NCBI GenBank assembly: GCA_023974075.1
Contig: CM043790.1
Location: 4,086,023 to 4,150,022, forward strand
DNA: 64,000 nucleotides
Direction of reading: 5' to 3'
From: Chaenocephalus aceratus
Taxonomy: Eukaryota; Chordata; Actinopteri; Perciformes; Channichthyidae
Shown: piece by piece, positions 47,255 to 59,628 of the stretch
How positions within the stretch are numbered: the first letter of the stretch is position 1
Layout of the letters: every line of letters starts with the position of its first letter
The notes under the pieces: generated by a model
What the model saw: the letters and a program-made list of their open reading frames with translations, nothing else
Told to the model about the DNA's origin: nothing
Databases searched by the model: none
Made by a program: the position numbers and the translations under genes

Positions 47255-47709
47255 AAAATAACAACATTACAATTACGTCGCTGGTCGCTAACATGGTAGT
47301 ACAGCCTCGGCATGGCCCAGTAACCTACTGTATTACAAAGTCTCTATTGCAACTTTAGCTTACCTTGTCATTGGTGGTGTTGACAGGGATTTTGCTGACA
47401 AGTTTTCTAAATGCCGGCGACTCCACAGTTGACAGAGATTGCATGTCTTCCACAACATACTCTGCCACGAGTCTCTTAACTTCTCGGGGTTCTAGAATCA
47501 TAGAAGACTGAGAGAATGTTAACTTGTGTTGCTTCGGCGTGCCCGCACTCACGTCTTCTGTATGTTTTATTTTCTCCGAGCCGGCAGATCTCTCGACTAA
47601 CTTAGTGTTAGCGTGGCACCGGTCCAGGTGTTTCTTTAAGTTGCTAGTGCTATTTATTGATGTAGACAATTCCTTTGCTGCCGACGAACATAGATTGCAC
47701 TTGACTATT

Positions 47710-50488
47710 CAACACACTCTCACTCCCTAAGCGTCCAATAGCGACGTTTGGTCAGTGTCCGTGGCGTCCAATTGTGACGCTCCTAGGCTCCTTCAGCGTC
47801 ATAAAGGGACGCAAATAGCTTTCAACTGATTGCAATGTATTCCCATCTGCGTCGGGATTTGACGCTCATGGAAGCACGGCATTCGTTTATGCCGCTGCCC
47901 TTAAAGGCAATGTGAGCGTCCATTCTCATTGGATAACGGAGAATTGTACACCCGGAAGTAAGTATTCCTCTTACTGTCGATTGAATTTACAGTGATATCT
48001 GCACTACTCATCGACTAAAAAACACCAGATTATCCTTGTTAATTACACAACATTGATTGGTTTAAATTGTGTGCAATGCTTTTGTATTTTTCCCCTTCGA
48101 TTCGGAGAAACAAATATTTTTTCTGAGTAAAGGATGGCAGAAGACACTACACTACCCAGAATCCCCAGCTATCGTTTGGACTACACCATGTGCTCTGTTT
48201 GACAAACCCCGTTTTTTTCACCATTCATTCTGATGGCTGGCGTCTATGTCACATGATCTTCAAATTTCTCCCTGCAGAAAAAGAAAACATGGCCGAAATT
48301 CGTTTTATTCTCGGTAGAAAATGCCTATTTTAAAGTTAGTTTGGCCATTAAAATGCGTTTTGATGTCATTTGATGCGAGAAATATGAGTTGTTATTTAAG
48401 ATTATGTGTGCAGTGGATGTACATGATCTTTAGTTTGCTAGTTATTACGAAGATTACTTCAGGAAATCGCAACGTTTTCATTGTTACCAAGGTGGTTGCT
48501 AGGGACGCTGCTATCGATATTATTTCTGTTATGTTGTGTAACTGTTTAATGGTGTTATCTTTATTGCTACCCCCTTCCCCGTCAATGTATAGTGTTGGTC
48601 CACAGCCTAAACATATTAGTTTAACAAAATCCGCATCTAAAGATAGCCTACATTATTTTCCCACTGTGCAATTCCAGTCTCACATCTCAGAGCACATCGT
48701 CATTAACACATACCGGAAACAGACCGAAAACATTTTTAAAAAATAATAATAATACTTTATTCCGAGTGTGCTTGCTTTTCTCTTTGAAAGTCATCACATA
48801 CCGGCATTGTAATACACGGTTCGGCTGCATTACATATTACATATCTGCCGTAGTTCTGTATTTATAGAGCCCTGATGAGAAGACAAACATGAGGAACTGA
48901 AAACGTGACGTGGATCATAAATATATCAGCCACTAAACAACATCTTACATTTCTTTTCACACAATACGTCTCCTTGCAGTATCAACACTAATTCGGCTGA
49001 CTTTTATATTTGATCCAATTGGTAGATAGGCTGTATTTACACCATAAAGGTGCACAGCTGATATAAAGGGACACCTAGTGGTTAAAGCATGTTATTGAGT
49101 TTAATTATTTTAATTATTAGATATTAATACGATCCCTATAAAGTATATTCATTACTCGTTATTCTCTACTAATAGTTAATTAAAGACTGTATGTAATGAC
49201 TATTTTGCACATCCCTTTCAAGATTTCAAGATTTTCTAAGGTTTATTGACATATCATATAGGCCTACACAACTGTGGTGTAGTTCTGCACTGAATGAAAA
49301 ACTTGGGTTGCAGGTTCCTCAATAGTGCATTACAAGACCTCTATCAATATTTGTGCATACCTCCAGCAATGTTAACTATGTTGAAGCCCTTATTTTAACT
49401 GATATTATACATAATGTATTATACTCTTATAAGATGTATGTAGATATTTCATCTCCAGCCTTGTCAGGTATTGAACAATCAATAAATAAAGAACACAGAA
49501 TTGTTGAATATAAAACACAGAATTTGTGTGATTATACTAAATGATTTTCAAATAAACACAACTGCATATTTAACTGTTACACATGCTGATGTAACGCAAA
49601 TGTTCCAACTTGGGATCAATAAAGTATATCTCATCTTAAGCTGATCGATGGCTACTGCCATATTTGCAAAATGTGCCTCTGAACCTTGACAAGTGCATGT
49701 TTCAGGCTTATCAATTGATGTAATGTAATGTTATCACAGGGGTCACACACATAAGACCAGCTGTTAAATAAAGCTCTTCTGACCTTAGCTGGCAGGTGGG
49801 TATATATATTAATACTGCCCATAATGGGCACAAGCAATTTTCACCCATTTATTAATTATATGTTTTAAATGTGAGTGTTTCCTGTCCCCTAAACCTCCAG
49901 GGATGTACACAGTTTAATACTGGCAACTTCTTATTATGGGAAATACGAAAACGTCTTTTAAAACTACAACTCCCAGTAGAGATGTGCCATAGAGAACATG
50001 TTGCGAAACAGAATAGCCAGCATGTGTAGTTCTGGGGACGGGGTGGGGGAGGGGGGACGCGGTGGACCCGTTCAAATCCAGTTTTGGACAGTCTGCCGTG
50101 GTTCCATCCCATTTCAAGTGCTGTTCGAGAATCGGCTTAACCCTCGGAGCACACTCTCCAATCACAGAGTTTGAGGACTATCACGGGGTTTGTCAAGAGC
50201 ACATGGTGTAGTCCAAACGATAGCTGGGGATTCTGGGTAGTGTAGTGTCTTCTGCCATCCTTTACTCCTGGGAATGGACGCTCACATTACCTTTAAGGGC
50301 AGCCGACATAAACGAATGCCGTGCTTCCACGAGCGTCAAATCCCGACGCAGATGGGAATACATTGCAATCAGTTAAAAGCTATTTGCGTGCCTTTATGAC
50401 GCTGAAGGAGCCTAGGAGCGTCACAATTGGACGCCACGGACACTGACCAAACGTCGCTATTGGACGCTTAGGGAGTGAGAGTGTGTTG
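47710..50488. mobile_element. Long foldback element, copy B, exact ends
   Basis: It begins 'caacacactctcactcccta' and ends with the inverse, and is flanked by a perfect 7-bp duplication GACTATT (47703-47709, 50489-50495). Deleting it with one duplication restores the BED-finger exon in frame, which fixes both ends. The arms match for over 200 bp from each end and again around 'atccccagctatcgtttgga'; the left arm holds about 190 bp missing from the right. The interior is colinear with copy A (21555-25396). No gene is present. A 7-bp duplication is unusual among DNA transposons. Confidence 0.93.
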
Positions 50489-50834
50489 GACTATTATGTT
50501 TTTCTCTTTTTCTCTAATGAACTGATAATAATGTGAGAACACCCATCGCTCAAAAGTTCCTCCCGCCATCTTAACCCAATAGTAAACAATGCATCAGGTT
50601 TATTAATCTACCCGCACATTTTTTCTCTGGTGTCGGAATGTCTCGCGATATTTGTGAATTCTTAAAAAACAAAACATTTCGGGTTAAAATGTGTTGTAAC
50701 TGCGTTACTGAGAATTGTAACGGGTAATATATTGCCCAAATTTCATTAGTAATGCGTTACATTACTTCGTTACAGCAAAAAGTAATATATTACTGTAACT
50801 CCATTACTTTTGTAACGCGTTACACCCAACACTG

Positions 50835-51438
50835 CCAGTAATTGGGCAGAGAGCTGTGCACATTGTTCCATCTTATCTCTGTGAAATGGGTTTTTCAGCT
50901 GTTGCAACACTGAACACCAAATACAGATCTAGGCTCAACATTGAGCACGACTTGAGTGGCATTATCAAGCCTGCAACCGCGTAATGAAAAGAGGTGTAGT
51001 GCAAAACAGGCTTATTGCAGTCACTAATAATCCAGTGATGAGACTCATGCATTCAATTGGTCATTTGCATTGCTGAATGTATTGATTTGTTATTGATTTT
51101 CTCTATTTTGAACTGATGTTATTGATTTTATTTGTTATTATTGAGTGATGTTATTTGTTATTGATTGTATTTGTTATAAGATGTAGAACTTGACGTTGTT
51201 TAAATACATTTGACCATTTTAAGCTTGGCCTACCATTGATAACAATAGTAGGCCCTTTTTCTATATTTTTGGAACTCAGCCAATTTGAGCCAAGGACTGA
51301 CACCATTGCACTTTTATTTTCTCTATTTCTGAACTGTTATTTGTTTTTCTCTGTTTTTCTCTGAACTGATGTTCCCTGGGGCTTGAAAAGGCCCACCTGT
51401 TCAACGTGGGGAATGACAGAACACGTTTGAGAACCACT
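50835..51438 (+). pseudogene. 3' end of a Buster/ZBED5-like hAT
   Basis: The frame gives GRRAVHIV-like text, then SYLCEMGFSAVATLNTKYRS and LNIEHDLSG with a stop at 50982-50984, matching the C-terminal dimerisation region of Buster-type (ZBED5/SCAND3-like) transposases. Its preceding codons (EREYPVI) lie at about 44500-44521, left of the inserted hAT. The right end 'cgtttgagaaccactg' near 51423-51438 is a typical hAT terminal repeat. The 5' bulk of the element is missing from the window. Confidence 0.75.
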
Positions 51439-51607
51439 GCCCTAACCCCACTGTACATCGTTGATCCCACCTTGCCTTACACACTGTCTAACCCACTCCA
51501 CTTCACACAACCTGCCTTAAACTCACCACAAATACTGTAAATACAAGTGACTGCAGCTTACTATAGTGCATGTAAACACATCTCATCCTCAACACAGCTC
51601 TTTTAAA

Positions 51608-51609
<2 letters not shown>

Positions 51610-51661
<52 letters not shown>
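51610..51661. repeat. (CA)n microsatellite
   Basis: About 26 CA units. Confidence 0.97.
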
Positions 51662-51666
<5 letters not shown>

Positions 51667-51717
51667 GACTTCCCACCACCTGCTTCCCTCACTTGGCCTT
51701 GTGACACACAGTTGTCA

Positions 51718-51831
<114 letters not shown>

Positions 51832-51901
51832 TTGATGATGGGTCGCATCTTGCTGTGCTCTGAAACACTTCACTGATTTAAACTGCTGAACCAGCAAGAG
51901 G

Positions 51902-51902
<1 letters not shown>

Positions 51903-51992
<90 letters not shown>
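51903..51992. repeat. (GT)n microsatellite
   Basis: About 45 uninterrupted GT units. Confidence 0.97.
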
Positions 51993-51995
<3 letters not shown>

Positions 51996-53290
51996 CTGAG
52001 CCAGAGAAACACAGCTGGTCAACAGAAGTTCCCAGGCAGATGCTACCTAAATAAGCTTGGGTAGACTTCAAAAGCTGGAAAGTCTGCCAACTATCTTAGC
52101 AGGTGTTCTAACAGTTATCCTTCCCATTGTACACATTTCCACTTGAAGTGTAGCAGTTAAAAAGCATATCCAGAATTAGTACGATAATTAAAATTAATAA
52201 AACATAAAGGTGTACTTTAATTTCTGTAGTATGATCCTGTAAGTCCTAAAAAAACATGAAACTCTCAGGCAGGCTCCATGCCAGGTTGGCCATGTCATGC
52301 TGGGTTTGCAGATTCAAGCAGCTAGTTTGAACTGTATTCGGGGTTAATGAAAGCTGAAAGGACTTAACCTTATTGACAACGGACCAAACACGATCTCAAA
52401 GCATCTGACAAATCTGTAATTGAAACTAAACTACTTTAATACTATATATTAGTCGAAAAACCCTAACCTTTACCATAAGGACCCTAAAGACTCCTTGAAA
52501 AAAGATTTCACTTATAACATGTCCATTTGTCTCACTCTTATGCAGAGGTGCTACTTGTTATGAGAGTAAATAAGTGTTTTCGAATAAAAAGTTGTGTGTT
52601 TGACAAATAGGGAGGATTTGACTGTATAATATATATGTTTCAATATAGTTTCACTTCAATTCTTAAGCCTTTTTTGGATTTTGGATTCCACTGAATGCAA
52701 AGTATATTTCAATCACCCTAAAGAAACGTATGTAAAATGATATATTTCAATCAACAAAACATGTAATTGCATTAAACACAATGATAAACTGTGTCATAAT
52801 TAATCACAAGTTTTAAAATACCAATATTAGCTTTTATTTTGGGGGAGATCAAATAAATACATGTGTGGTGTTGTAATAAAGAAGTGCACGACTAACTGAT
52901 AAGAGAACTCAGAGGGTTTGTAACTTTATTATAACATAACCTTTGAGTTTTTGGCATGAAGTCTGACCATTTCTGACACTCAGCTAAAGCATCAACAAAG
53001 CCACTGTCACATTGAGCCCCTGGACCCCCCTCTGCATAATGTGAGCTGCACAGATCATAATTATCTCTGCTGCTATCATACTGCAGCTCTATCTGTTCCT
53101 ACGGAGGAGACTCTGCCCACACTTCAAGAAACTGGTGCATGTTTCAGCAAAGCGCTTTCCCTCAGTTTCCACCACACCTAAAGAACGAGTGCAGTTGTGC
53201 AGTTACACAGAGTTAGTGATGGTTCTTACTGATGACCAGAGGTCTCCAGTGCCGATGTTCCACTTTCTTCGCCTTTTAACTGCCATGCAA
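51993..53290. other. No recognised gene
   Basis: AT-rich DNA without a convincing exon or repeat boundary on either strand. Confidence 0.6.
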
Positions 53291-53295
53291 TCAAC

Positions 53296-55080
53296 TGTCA
53301 CAGTCTGCTCCATCTTTCACCAGTCGTTTTCCATTCACCTGTCTCACCTGTTAACCACACCCACGTTTTTGCTCACTCTCTTTCTCTACTGCACCCATTA
53401 GTTTTACTGCCAGTATTTAAACCAGGGTCGGCTCTAGACATATCAAATGGGGGGAAATCATTTACAAAGGGGGGGGCACACACTGCCGTCAACAACCAAC
53501 ACACAAACACCAACGCAACTTCAAAAAACAAGCTGGAAAGTCTATTGTCTTTCACACACATTGCAGGGTGTAGTGCTATTGTATAGCGCACCTATGACTT
53601 GTGCATACATGCACGGTTGTGGCACGACCGTGCATGTGCAGTATCCTATCCATGTGAACATGTTTTAGGTGGGGGTTGACCTAACCTCCACTAGGAGGGT
53701 CTGGGGGCATGCTCCCCCGGGAAGATTATTTTATTATATTGAAGTGAAATGCATCAATCTGGTGCACTTTGAGAGCTACATTAGGAGATCTATGGATAGT
53801 CTACATCTCTCAGCATCCATATGAAACAGAACTGTACACAGATTTACTTTTTCTTTATGGATATTTTACTAATCACTCCCCTTTTAAACTGTATTCTTGT
53901 GTTACTGTCCTATAGTATTTCATACCCGTTTTTTATTTATTCTCTTATTCTTTAATAACTATAATGATCATATAAAGGTATTCCTCGCAAATACTGGTTT
54001 ACATAAATGGTGACCAAACCGTTTGAGACCCACTGAGATAACCTACACTAAAGTTAACTAAACACTGAGAGAGTCCTTACCCCACTGAGCTGAGGTTATA
54101 CGATCCTCTCAGTCTGACAGGAGAGGACTCTCCTCCACCTTGGTGTAGAAACAGCTCTTTATATCCGTTAGTATAGCTAGCTAACCAGATGCTAACAACA
54201 ACATTCCACGTTACCGCTCACACACACTCACAAAATGCGCGCGTGCCACACCCACACAGAGCCGAGCTTGAATGAAACACAGAGACCCAGAAGTAGGCTA
54301 CGTGTACTGTACTGTATATCATATTATTTTCGATGGCTTTACTGTATAATCAGTGTAACAGATGAACAGATCGCCACCGGGCTTTTATCTAAACACACAG
54401 CCACGTAATGATAACAAAACAAAGGTCAGGGCTCATTGGTCAAGCAACACACCAATCAGAGAGCAGCAGTGAGCACAGCTCAGGCTGTGTTTTATATTTG
54501 TATTCTTTATTTCTGATGTATTTCACACACAAAACCTTTAGTGGAAACTTTTTCACTTATATGATTTTTTTTTTTAAACGGCAAAGTGGCAAGGCTTGCC
54601 CACCCTGCGTTGGGGGGGCACAGTGACTCATTTGGGGGGGCATGGCCCGCGAATGACCCCCCATGACGCCGACCCTGATTTAAACCCTCACCAGACACAC
54701 ACCTGTTGCCAGATTGTACTTTAGCTTCATGCTAGTCTTTCACGCGTTTGTCATCAGATTGCCTACCCGGTTCCGACCCTGCCTGTCCCCGACCTGCCGG
54801 CTCTGCCTGTTCCCTGATCCTGCAGTCCTTGGACTATCCTGCCTTGCCTGCTGTCTGACCCTGCAGTACCTACGTTGACTGCCTCGCCTTCTCCCTGACC
54901 CTCTGCCCGACCCTGAATCACCTTCTGCCCGCTATCCTCTGGTTCGTTTGCCTGTATATCATCCGGCTGTTACTGTTCTGCTGGTATCGCTCTGCTCTGG
55001 TATTATTACCTATAAAGTACATTACCGATACTCCTTGGTTTCTCGAGTGCTGCATTTGGGTCCTTCATAAGATTGTGACA
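53296..55080. mobile_element. Solo LTR, interrupted by a hAT
   Basis: It starts TGTCAC and ends GTGACA, with the 5-bp duplication TCAAC on both sides (53291-53295, 55081-55085). Removing the hAT at 53423-54677 and its extra TSD leaves about 520 bp, a normal LTR length. Its right part ('tgggtccttcataagattgt') resembles fish Ty3-type LTR ends. No internal region exists, so it is the product of LTR-LTR recombination. Confidence 0.88.
53423..54677. mobile_element. Non-autonomous hAT inside the solo LTR
   Basis: Ends 'cagggtcggc' and 'gccgaccctg' with the identical 8-bp duplication ATTTAAAC (53415-53422, 54678-54685). The 1255-bp body has no transposase. G-runs with 'ggggggcac' occur near both ends. 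Confidence 0.95.
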
Positions 55081-55085
55081 TCAAC

Positions 55086-56026
55086 GGTAAACATCTGCGC
55101 TGGAAACTGCGGAGGAAGTTGGGGTCAAACCTTTAACACATTAAGGCTTCCAGGTTAATTATGAGCATTAATGCATTAACATGGAAAGCCCTAGGTAAAA
55201 TGTAATATGTTTGCAAGATTAAAACACAACTGCTGTTCATATAGTACTATTAATATAATATTGTTGCCAGTGAGTATGAGTGATACCTCACACTTGTTAC
55301 CTCAAAGTTGTGATTTAGAGCAAAGAGTGGGTTGGTTTTACTGAAGTTATGGATTCACATGCTTTGAACTGTCTTATCTTCAGGATTGTCATGCCTCATT
55401 TGAGATCGTATAGCTGTGATGTGTAATATGGAGCTTAATTGTATGCAAAATTGATTTCTGTAAACACAACCCCAAACACCTGTGTTTATTTCCCTCTGCA
55501 AATAAAGCCTTGTTGTATTTGTGTCCCTATAACATCATTGAGTATATTTCTGTAATATCAACGTGTACTCAAGTGTGTATATAAAGTATTGTCTCTGTGT
55601 GTGTTTGTCTTTTTGTGTGTATTGGCATGTGTGTTCTATAGCAGCGGACTGAGTGTTATGAGTGTGTCAGTGTGTGTGCTGAAGCATAAGAGTGGGGCAT
55701 GTGTTCATGCATGCAGTGAATTAATTCTGAGTGTATGTGTGTCGAAGCGTACCCTGTCTTAATTGTACGTGTTTGTGAACTCAAATTGAGCTGAAGTTCA
55801 TACAAACTCAAACAAAAAGAAACAACTTTAAGACTTGTGTTCAACCACTGCATGGAAACTCTGAACAATTTAAATCTTTGAATAGATCATATACAATCTG
55901 TGCTTGGCTGTGTGTGATTAAATAAAATCCAATGTTGTGATCCTCTTCACCGGTCTGCTGAAGGGCGGAGGATGTCAAATGGTCTGTCTATTTAATACAT
56001 AGTCTAGTCCATTTCAAGATGTCTTG
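55086..56026. other. No recognised gene; right edge is L2-derived
   Basis: No exon is supported. The last ~60 bp before the hAT appear to continue into the L2 3' fragment that resumes at 58172. Confidence 0.5.
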
Positions 56027-56034
56027 CTCTAGAG

Positions 56035-58163
56035 CAGGGGTCGGTAACCCCTGGCACGCGGCACCGTAACCAGTGGCACACTAGGAATAAGTGTGCAAAA
56101 TATTTAAATGTTATTTTCGGATCCTGAACGAGACCGCCGCCAGAGCGCGTCTCTCCGTTACCTGCAGAAGGAAGCCATGCACGCAACGCAGCCCCACTCT
56201 CTTTACTGTTACGGTACGTCCACACAGCAGCTTTTCAAAAATCTTGAAAATCTTGGAGCTGGGCGTGTCTGACAGCTTGGGGATTTTTTGCGAGCAATGC
56301 GACCAACAACCAATCACATGAATCTCCCGCCCCCGACATACAAAGCAAAAAAACCCGGGGATTTTATGCGAGCAATATATATATATATAAACTCCCCAAA
56401 CAGGCGAAAACCTACCAGTTTCACCCACTGTCTCTGCCACCTCCCTCCATGCCTGGTTCCTCCGGTTTGTATCCCGTTAATAGTTCTGGTCGTAAAGAAC
56501 CGGGTGATTTGCTACCGTAATTTCTCGTTTGGAATATGAGGAAATGAACTGCGGTCTGGTTCTCCCTGCTTACACGCGGTTTGATTGGCTAGCGCTTCTA
56601 CTGTCAGATTTGCATAAACGTGTTTGATTGGCTGGCGCTTCCAGCTCAGCTTCAAAAGTTGAACATTGCTCAACTTTGGAATCCTGGAAATCTTCGCTTC
56701 GCTCCCCCACAATGCAGTTTGGCGAAAAGCGAGGCAAAGTGACGTCATCCCCATTCAAAGTCAATGGGCAGAAGTCAATGGGCAGAAGTCAATGGGCAGA
56801 AGTCAATGGGTTGGAAGCGGTGGAAGTTTCTTCTGAAGCTGCTGTGTGGACGTACCGTTAAGCCCCGAGCCTGTTTTTCAGGTCTCAGGCTCGAAAATGA
56901 GATTCCCAGAACAAATGACCATATCTTCCCTTCTAAAAAGGGTTAAATTAATAATCTTTTTTCTCAAAGCAAGGTTACACCTGCGAGTTAGATGTAGAAG
57001 TGTCAGAATCAATATAGATGTTTATATTTTAAAGTAAATTCAGATTGAACACAGTAAAAAAATGTAGATTATTGTGTCCGTCCAAAAAAGTTAAATTACT
57101 TATAGTGAAAACCACCCTTGAATGATGGGATGGTAGACTAAAAGCTTTAGGAATCCAAACTACAACATATAATAAGTACCCTGTATCAAGATCGATGCAA
57201 AACAAGTGAAATTTGACCTTTTGAGAGAGATTTAGCAAAAAACCCACTTCTGGGGTCATTTGGGTGGATTTGACCTATCTCTGGCCTATCTAAGTCTTTT
57301 GATCAGATTGACAGCTACGGTGAGACGATCTCCCGTAAAATCTACGTAAAGGTACGTGTTGTGATGTCTGTTTGCTTCCCCTGTTGCGAGTTCGGATCAC
57401 TCAGTGATGATATATATACCTAAATAATCTGTGGAACCTCAGTTTTAATCGGATATCTTGTATGTGCAGCTACGATAAGTAATAAGGGTATCTTTTATCG
57501 ATCTTGCTCATCGAAATAATATGCTACAAAGGGGTGGACTGGCCATCTGTGTGTTGAACTTTCCTATCGGCTCCCAGACCGTAGTCGAGGAAACAGGAGG
57601 GATGACTCTCTGTCGTCTCCCAGAGCAGAAGCAACAAGCTTCAAGTTCAATAACCCACTTCAGCTTAAATGACTGGAGAGAGACGAGCTCTTCTTGGGAG
57701 GTCGTTGCATTTATTAATTGTTCTTTTGTTTCACAAAATACATCACAGACCTCTGTTTTTCTGCTGCCTTGTTTCACTTCTAGAAACATACACACGCTTG
57801 CTCACTCTCGCTCTACCATCCACACACACGCACACGCCACACCCCTCTCTCTCTCTCTTAAGGGACAGCGATCTCATCTCACTCTGCATGACCCTAATGT
57901 GTTCTGGAGAATCACAGAACGGACGATCGTCCTTATTATTATGCCGTTTAAACCAATTATTTAAATGTGTTGCGCTTACAGGTCCACACACTGCTTCTCC
58001 GCAGCGAGGCTCCTCCCACCCTCCTCCCACCCTCCTGTTGACAGTTCACGAGAGTCGAGCTCCTCACCACCCCCCCCCCCCCTTGATAATTCACGATCGT
58101 CGGCACACTGATACATTTTTTTGTTGTAATGGCACTTCATATCAGAAAGGTTGCCGACCCCTG
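56035..58163. mobile_element. Non-autonomous hAT with a nested MITE
   Basis: Ends 'caggggtcggtaac' and 'gttgccgacccctg' with the 8-bp duplication CTCTAGAG on both sides (56027-56034, 58164-58171); the duplication is itself a palindrome. No transposase is recognised in the 2.1-kb body. It contains the Harbinger-like MITE at 56212-56857. Confidence 0.95.
56212..56857. mobile_element. Harbinger-like MITE
   Basis: Inverted ends 'cggtacgtccacacagcagc' (left) and its reverse on the right are flanked by the 3-bp duplication TTA (56209-56211, 56858-56860), as expected for PIF/Harbinger. It includes four tandem copies of a 14-bp unit 'cagaagtcaatggg' at about 56758-56812. No coding capacity. Confidence 0.85.
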
Positions 58164-58171
58164 CTCTAGAG

Positions 58172-58620
58172 AGACGCCCACACCAGGCTGTACCAAAAAG
58201 TCTATAAAGAATCTTCAGTTTATTCAAAATGCTGCGTAACGCATATTAACAGAAAAAATGACTATATTACAGACACCCTCTCCACATTTAAGAGTACGCT
58301 TAAGACATTCCTTTTTGATTCAGCTTATAGTTAGGGCTGGCTCAGGCTTACCTTAAACCAGGCCCTAGCTATGCTGCTACAGACTGTCGGGGGACTTTCA
58401 CCTTTCACTCTTGATCGCTCTTCTCTTTCTCACTATCTGTACACATAAATGCATTATCCTCTGAGTTTTTGTGTGTCTGACATGATACGCCACCATCTTC
58501 CTGATGCACAGGACCTACTCACTCAATAAGTGCAATAAGCCATGAAGATACAAACTCAGAACAACAACAAAAACTGCAGTTAAATTTGCTTTACATGAGC
58601 CAAACCATCGTAAGTGCTTG
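58172..58620 (+). repeat. L2 LINE 3' end fragment
   Basis: Frames give NLQFIQNA-like text near 58205 and STFKSTLKTFLFDSAY near 58285, the C-terminal end of the L2 reverse-transcriptase protein, followed by untranslated sequence. The hAT to its left split this fragment. Positions 58621-59180 hold no gene I can support. Confidence 0.7.
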
Positions 58621-59579
58621 GACATTGCAGTGGGAACAGGTGGGTTTCCGGACCACGACGAAACAAGTGTAGATATTCTGCTGTCCTGGGCCTCATTTAT
58701 GACGCCTTGTGTAGGATTCACGTGGGAAGGTTGCTTACGTAGTACAAAGCAAAACAATTGGTACAGAAATGTTCCGACATTTTCCGATTCACAATATATT
58801 GCGTACCAGCGAGGGAAGTGCGTATGGCACTTCCTACGCCTGTTTCCCTTTATAAATCACAATCGACTCGAAATGCGGTGCAGCTTTTTCGGGCTTCACG
58901 TAACGCCCATATTTGCCCATAAATAGTCAAAGAAACGCCCATTCATTCATTCATTTTGACTGACTGCATAAAGAAGATCGCAGGAAATGACGACAGAACA
59001 TCTAAAAAAGACATCTCACACCGTTTCAGATTTTGGTTATTTTGGGGAGGTCGAGATAAATCATATTGTTTGGTGGATGCAGTTTGAACCAGAGTAGCAG
59101 CATGGAGGTCGGATCGTCTCAAATAAATAAATAAGTGGTCCGAAAAAGGTTAATGACAAAAAAATACACATAGCCTTCCTCAGGCAGTGTGTTTGTACCG
59201 GGGACAGGAGACACCCTAAGAAATGGTCGGGGGGAATCCCTCCGGAGTGGAGTCATGATGACTGGATCTGAATTATTTTCTTGTATTTGGTGGTTTGTGT
59301 TCCAACTTTCGATCAGCAACTATATATCCATAATCCACCAGTTAAAGGAAATACAACTAATGTGTTGTGTTATATTAGCTGTTGTGGTGATTGACATTAT
59401 TCACCCACGGATCTATTGGTTGGGGTATTGTTCCGCACGGACATTTGAGTGAGCCGGACTTCCTGTTTCCACCGGTCTTCGCTTCCCGGGCATGAAGTTG
59501 TTTACATGTGTGTTCAGATGCTAAATAAAAGGATGGCTTGTAACTTTGATACTCCGACTCCCGTCTCTCGGCACTACAT

Positions 59580-59597
59580 TGGTGACCCCGACATAAG
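59580..59597 (+). other. Primer-binding site for tRNA-Trp
   Basis: 'tggtgaccccgac' is complementary to the 3' end of animal tRNA-Trp (with CCA). It starts two bases after the LTR end '...ctaca', where first-strand synthesis of an LTR element is primed. tRNA-Trp priming is a known trait of the CsRn1 clade. The next bases ('ataag') deviate from the tRNA. Confidence 0.8.
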
Positions 59598-59628
59598 TCT
59601 CGTTGAAGGATCCGAGACTCAACCGAGC

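Larger units (their letters stand above)
45495..50569 (-). pseudogene. hAT transposase (BED finger), split by a foldback element
   Basis: Start codon 50569-50567: MAGGTFERWVFSHYYQFIRE. The BED-finger exon runs to 50496, is interrupted by the foldback element, and resumes at 47709 with VKCNLCSS and NLKKHLDRCH, ending at donor 47363. After an intron holding a CA repeat the second exon (from 46960) gives VLPDRKTFAKELDKEY, YVSTTADIWSANNKSFLG, ASVTDNGSNFVKAF, HHRCATHTL, LIVPTVTRWNSYFDAYSRI and, near 45640, a PTPSSAPV-like C-terminal block. At least three frame slips occur (near 46440, 46090, 45840). It resembles the transposase at 3.8-7.0 kb in every block. Not functional. Confidence 0.9.
44522..50834 (-). 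mobile_element. hAT transposon with BED-finger transposase
   Basis: Ends 'cagtgttggg' and 'cccaacactg' form the terminal inverted repeat, with subterminal runs rich in 'gtaatatattac'. Flanking 8-mers CCAGTCAT (44514-44521) and CCAGTAAT (50835-50842) match at 7 of 8 positions. It carries a transposase in reverse orientation and is enlarged by the 2.8-kb foldback copy at 47710-50488. It is inserted in the coding end of an older hAT of the Buster/ZBED5 type. Confidence 0.95.
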
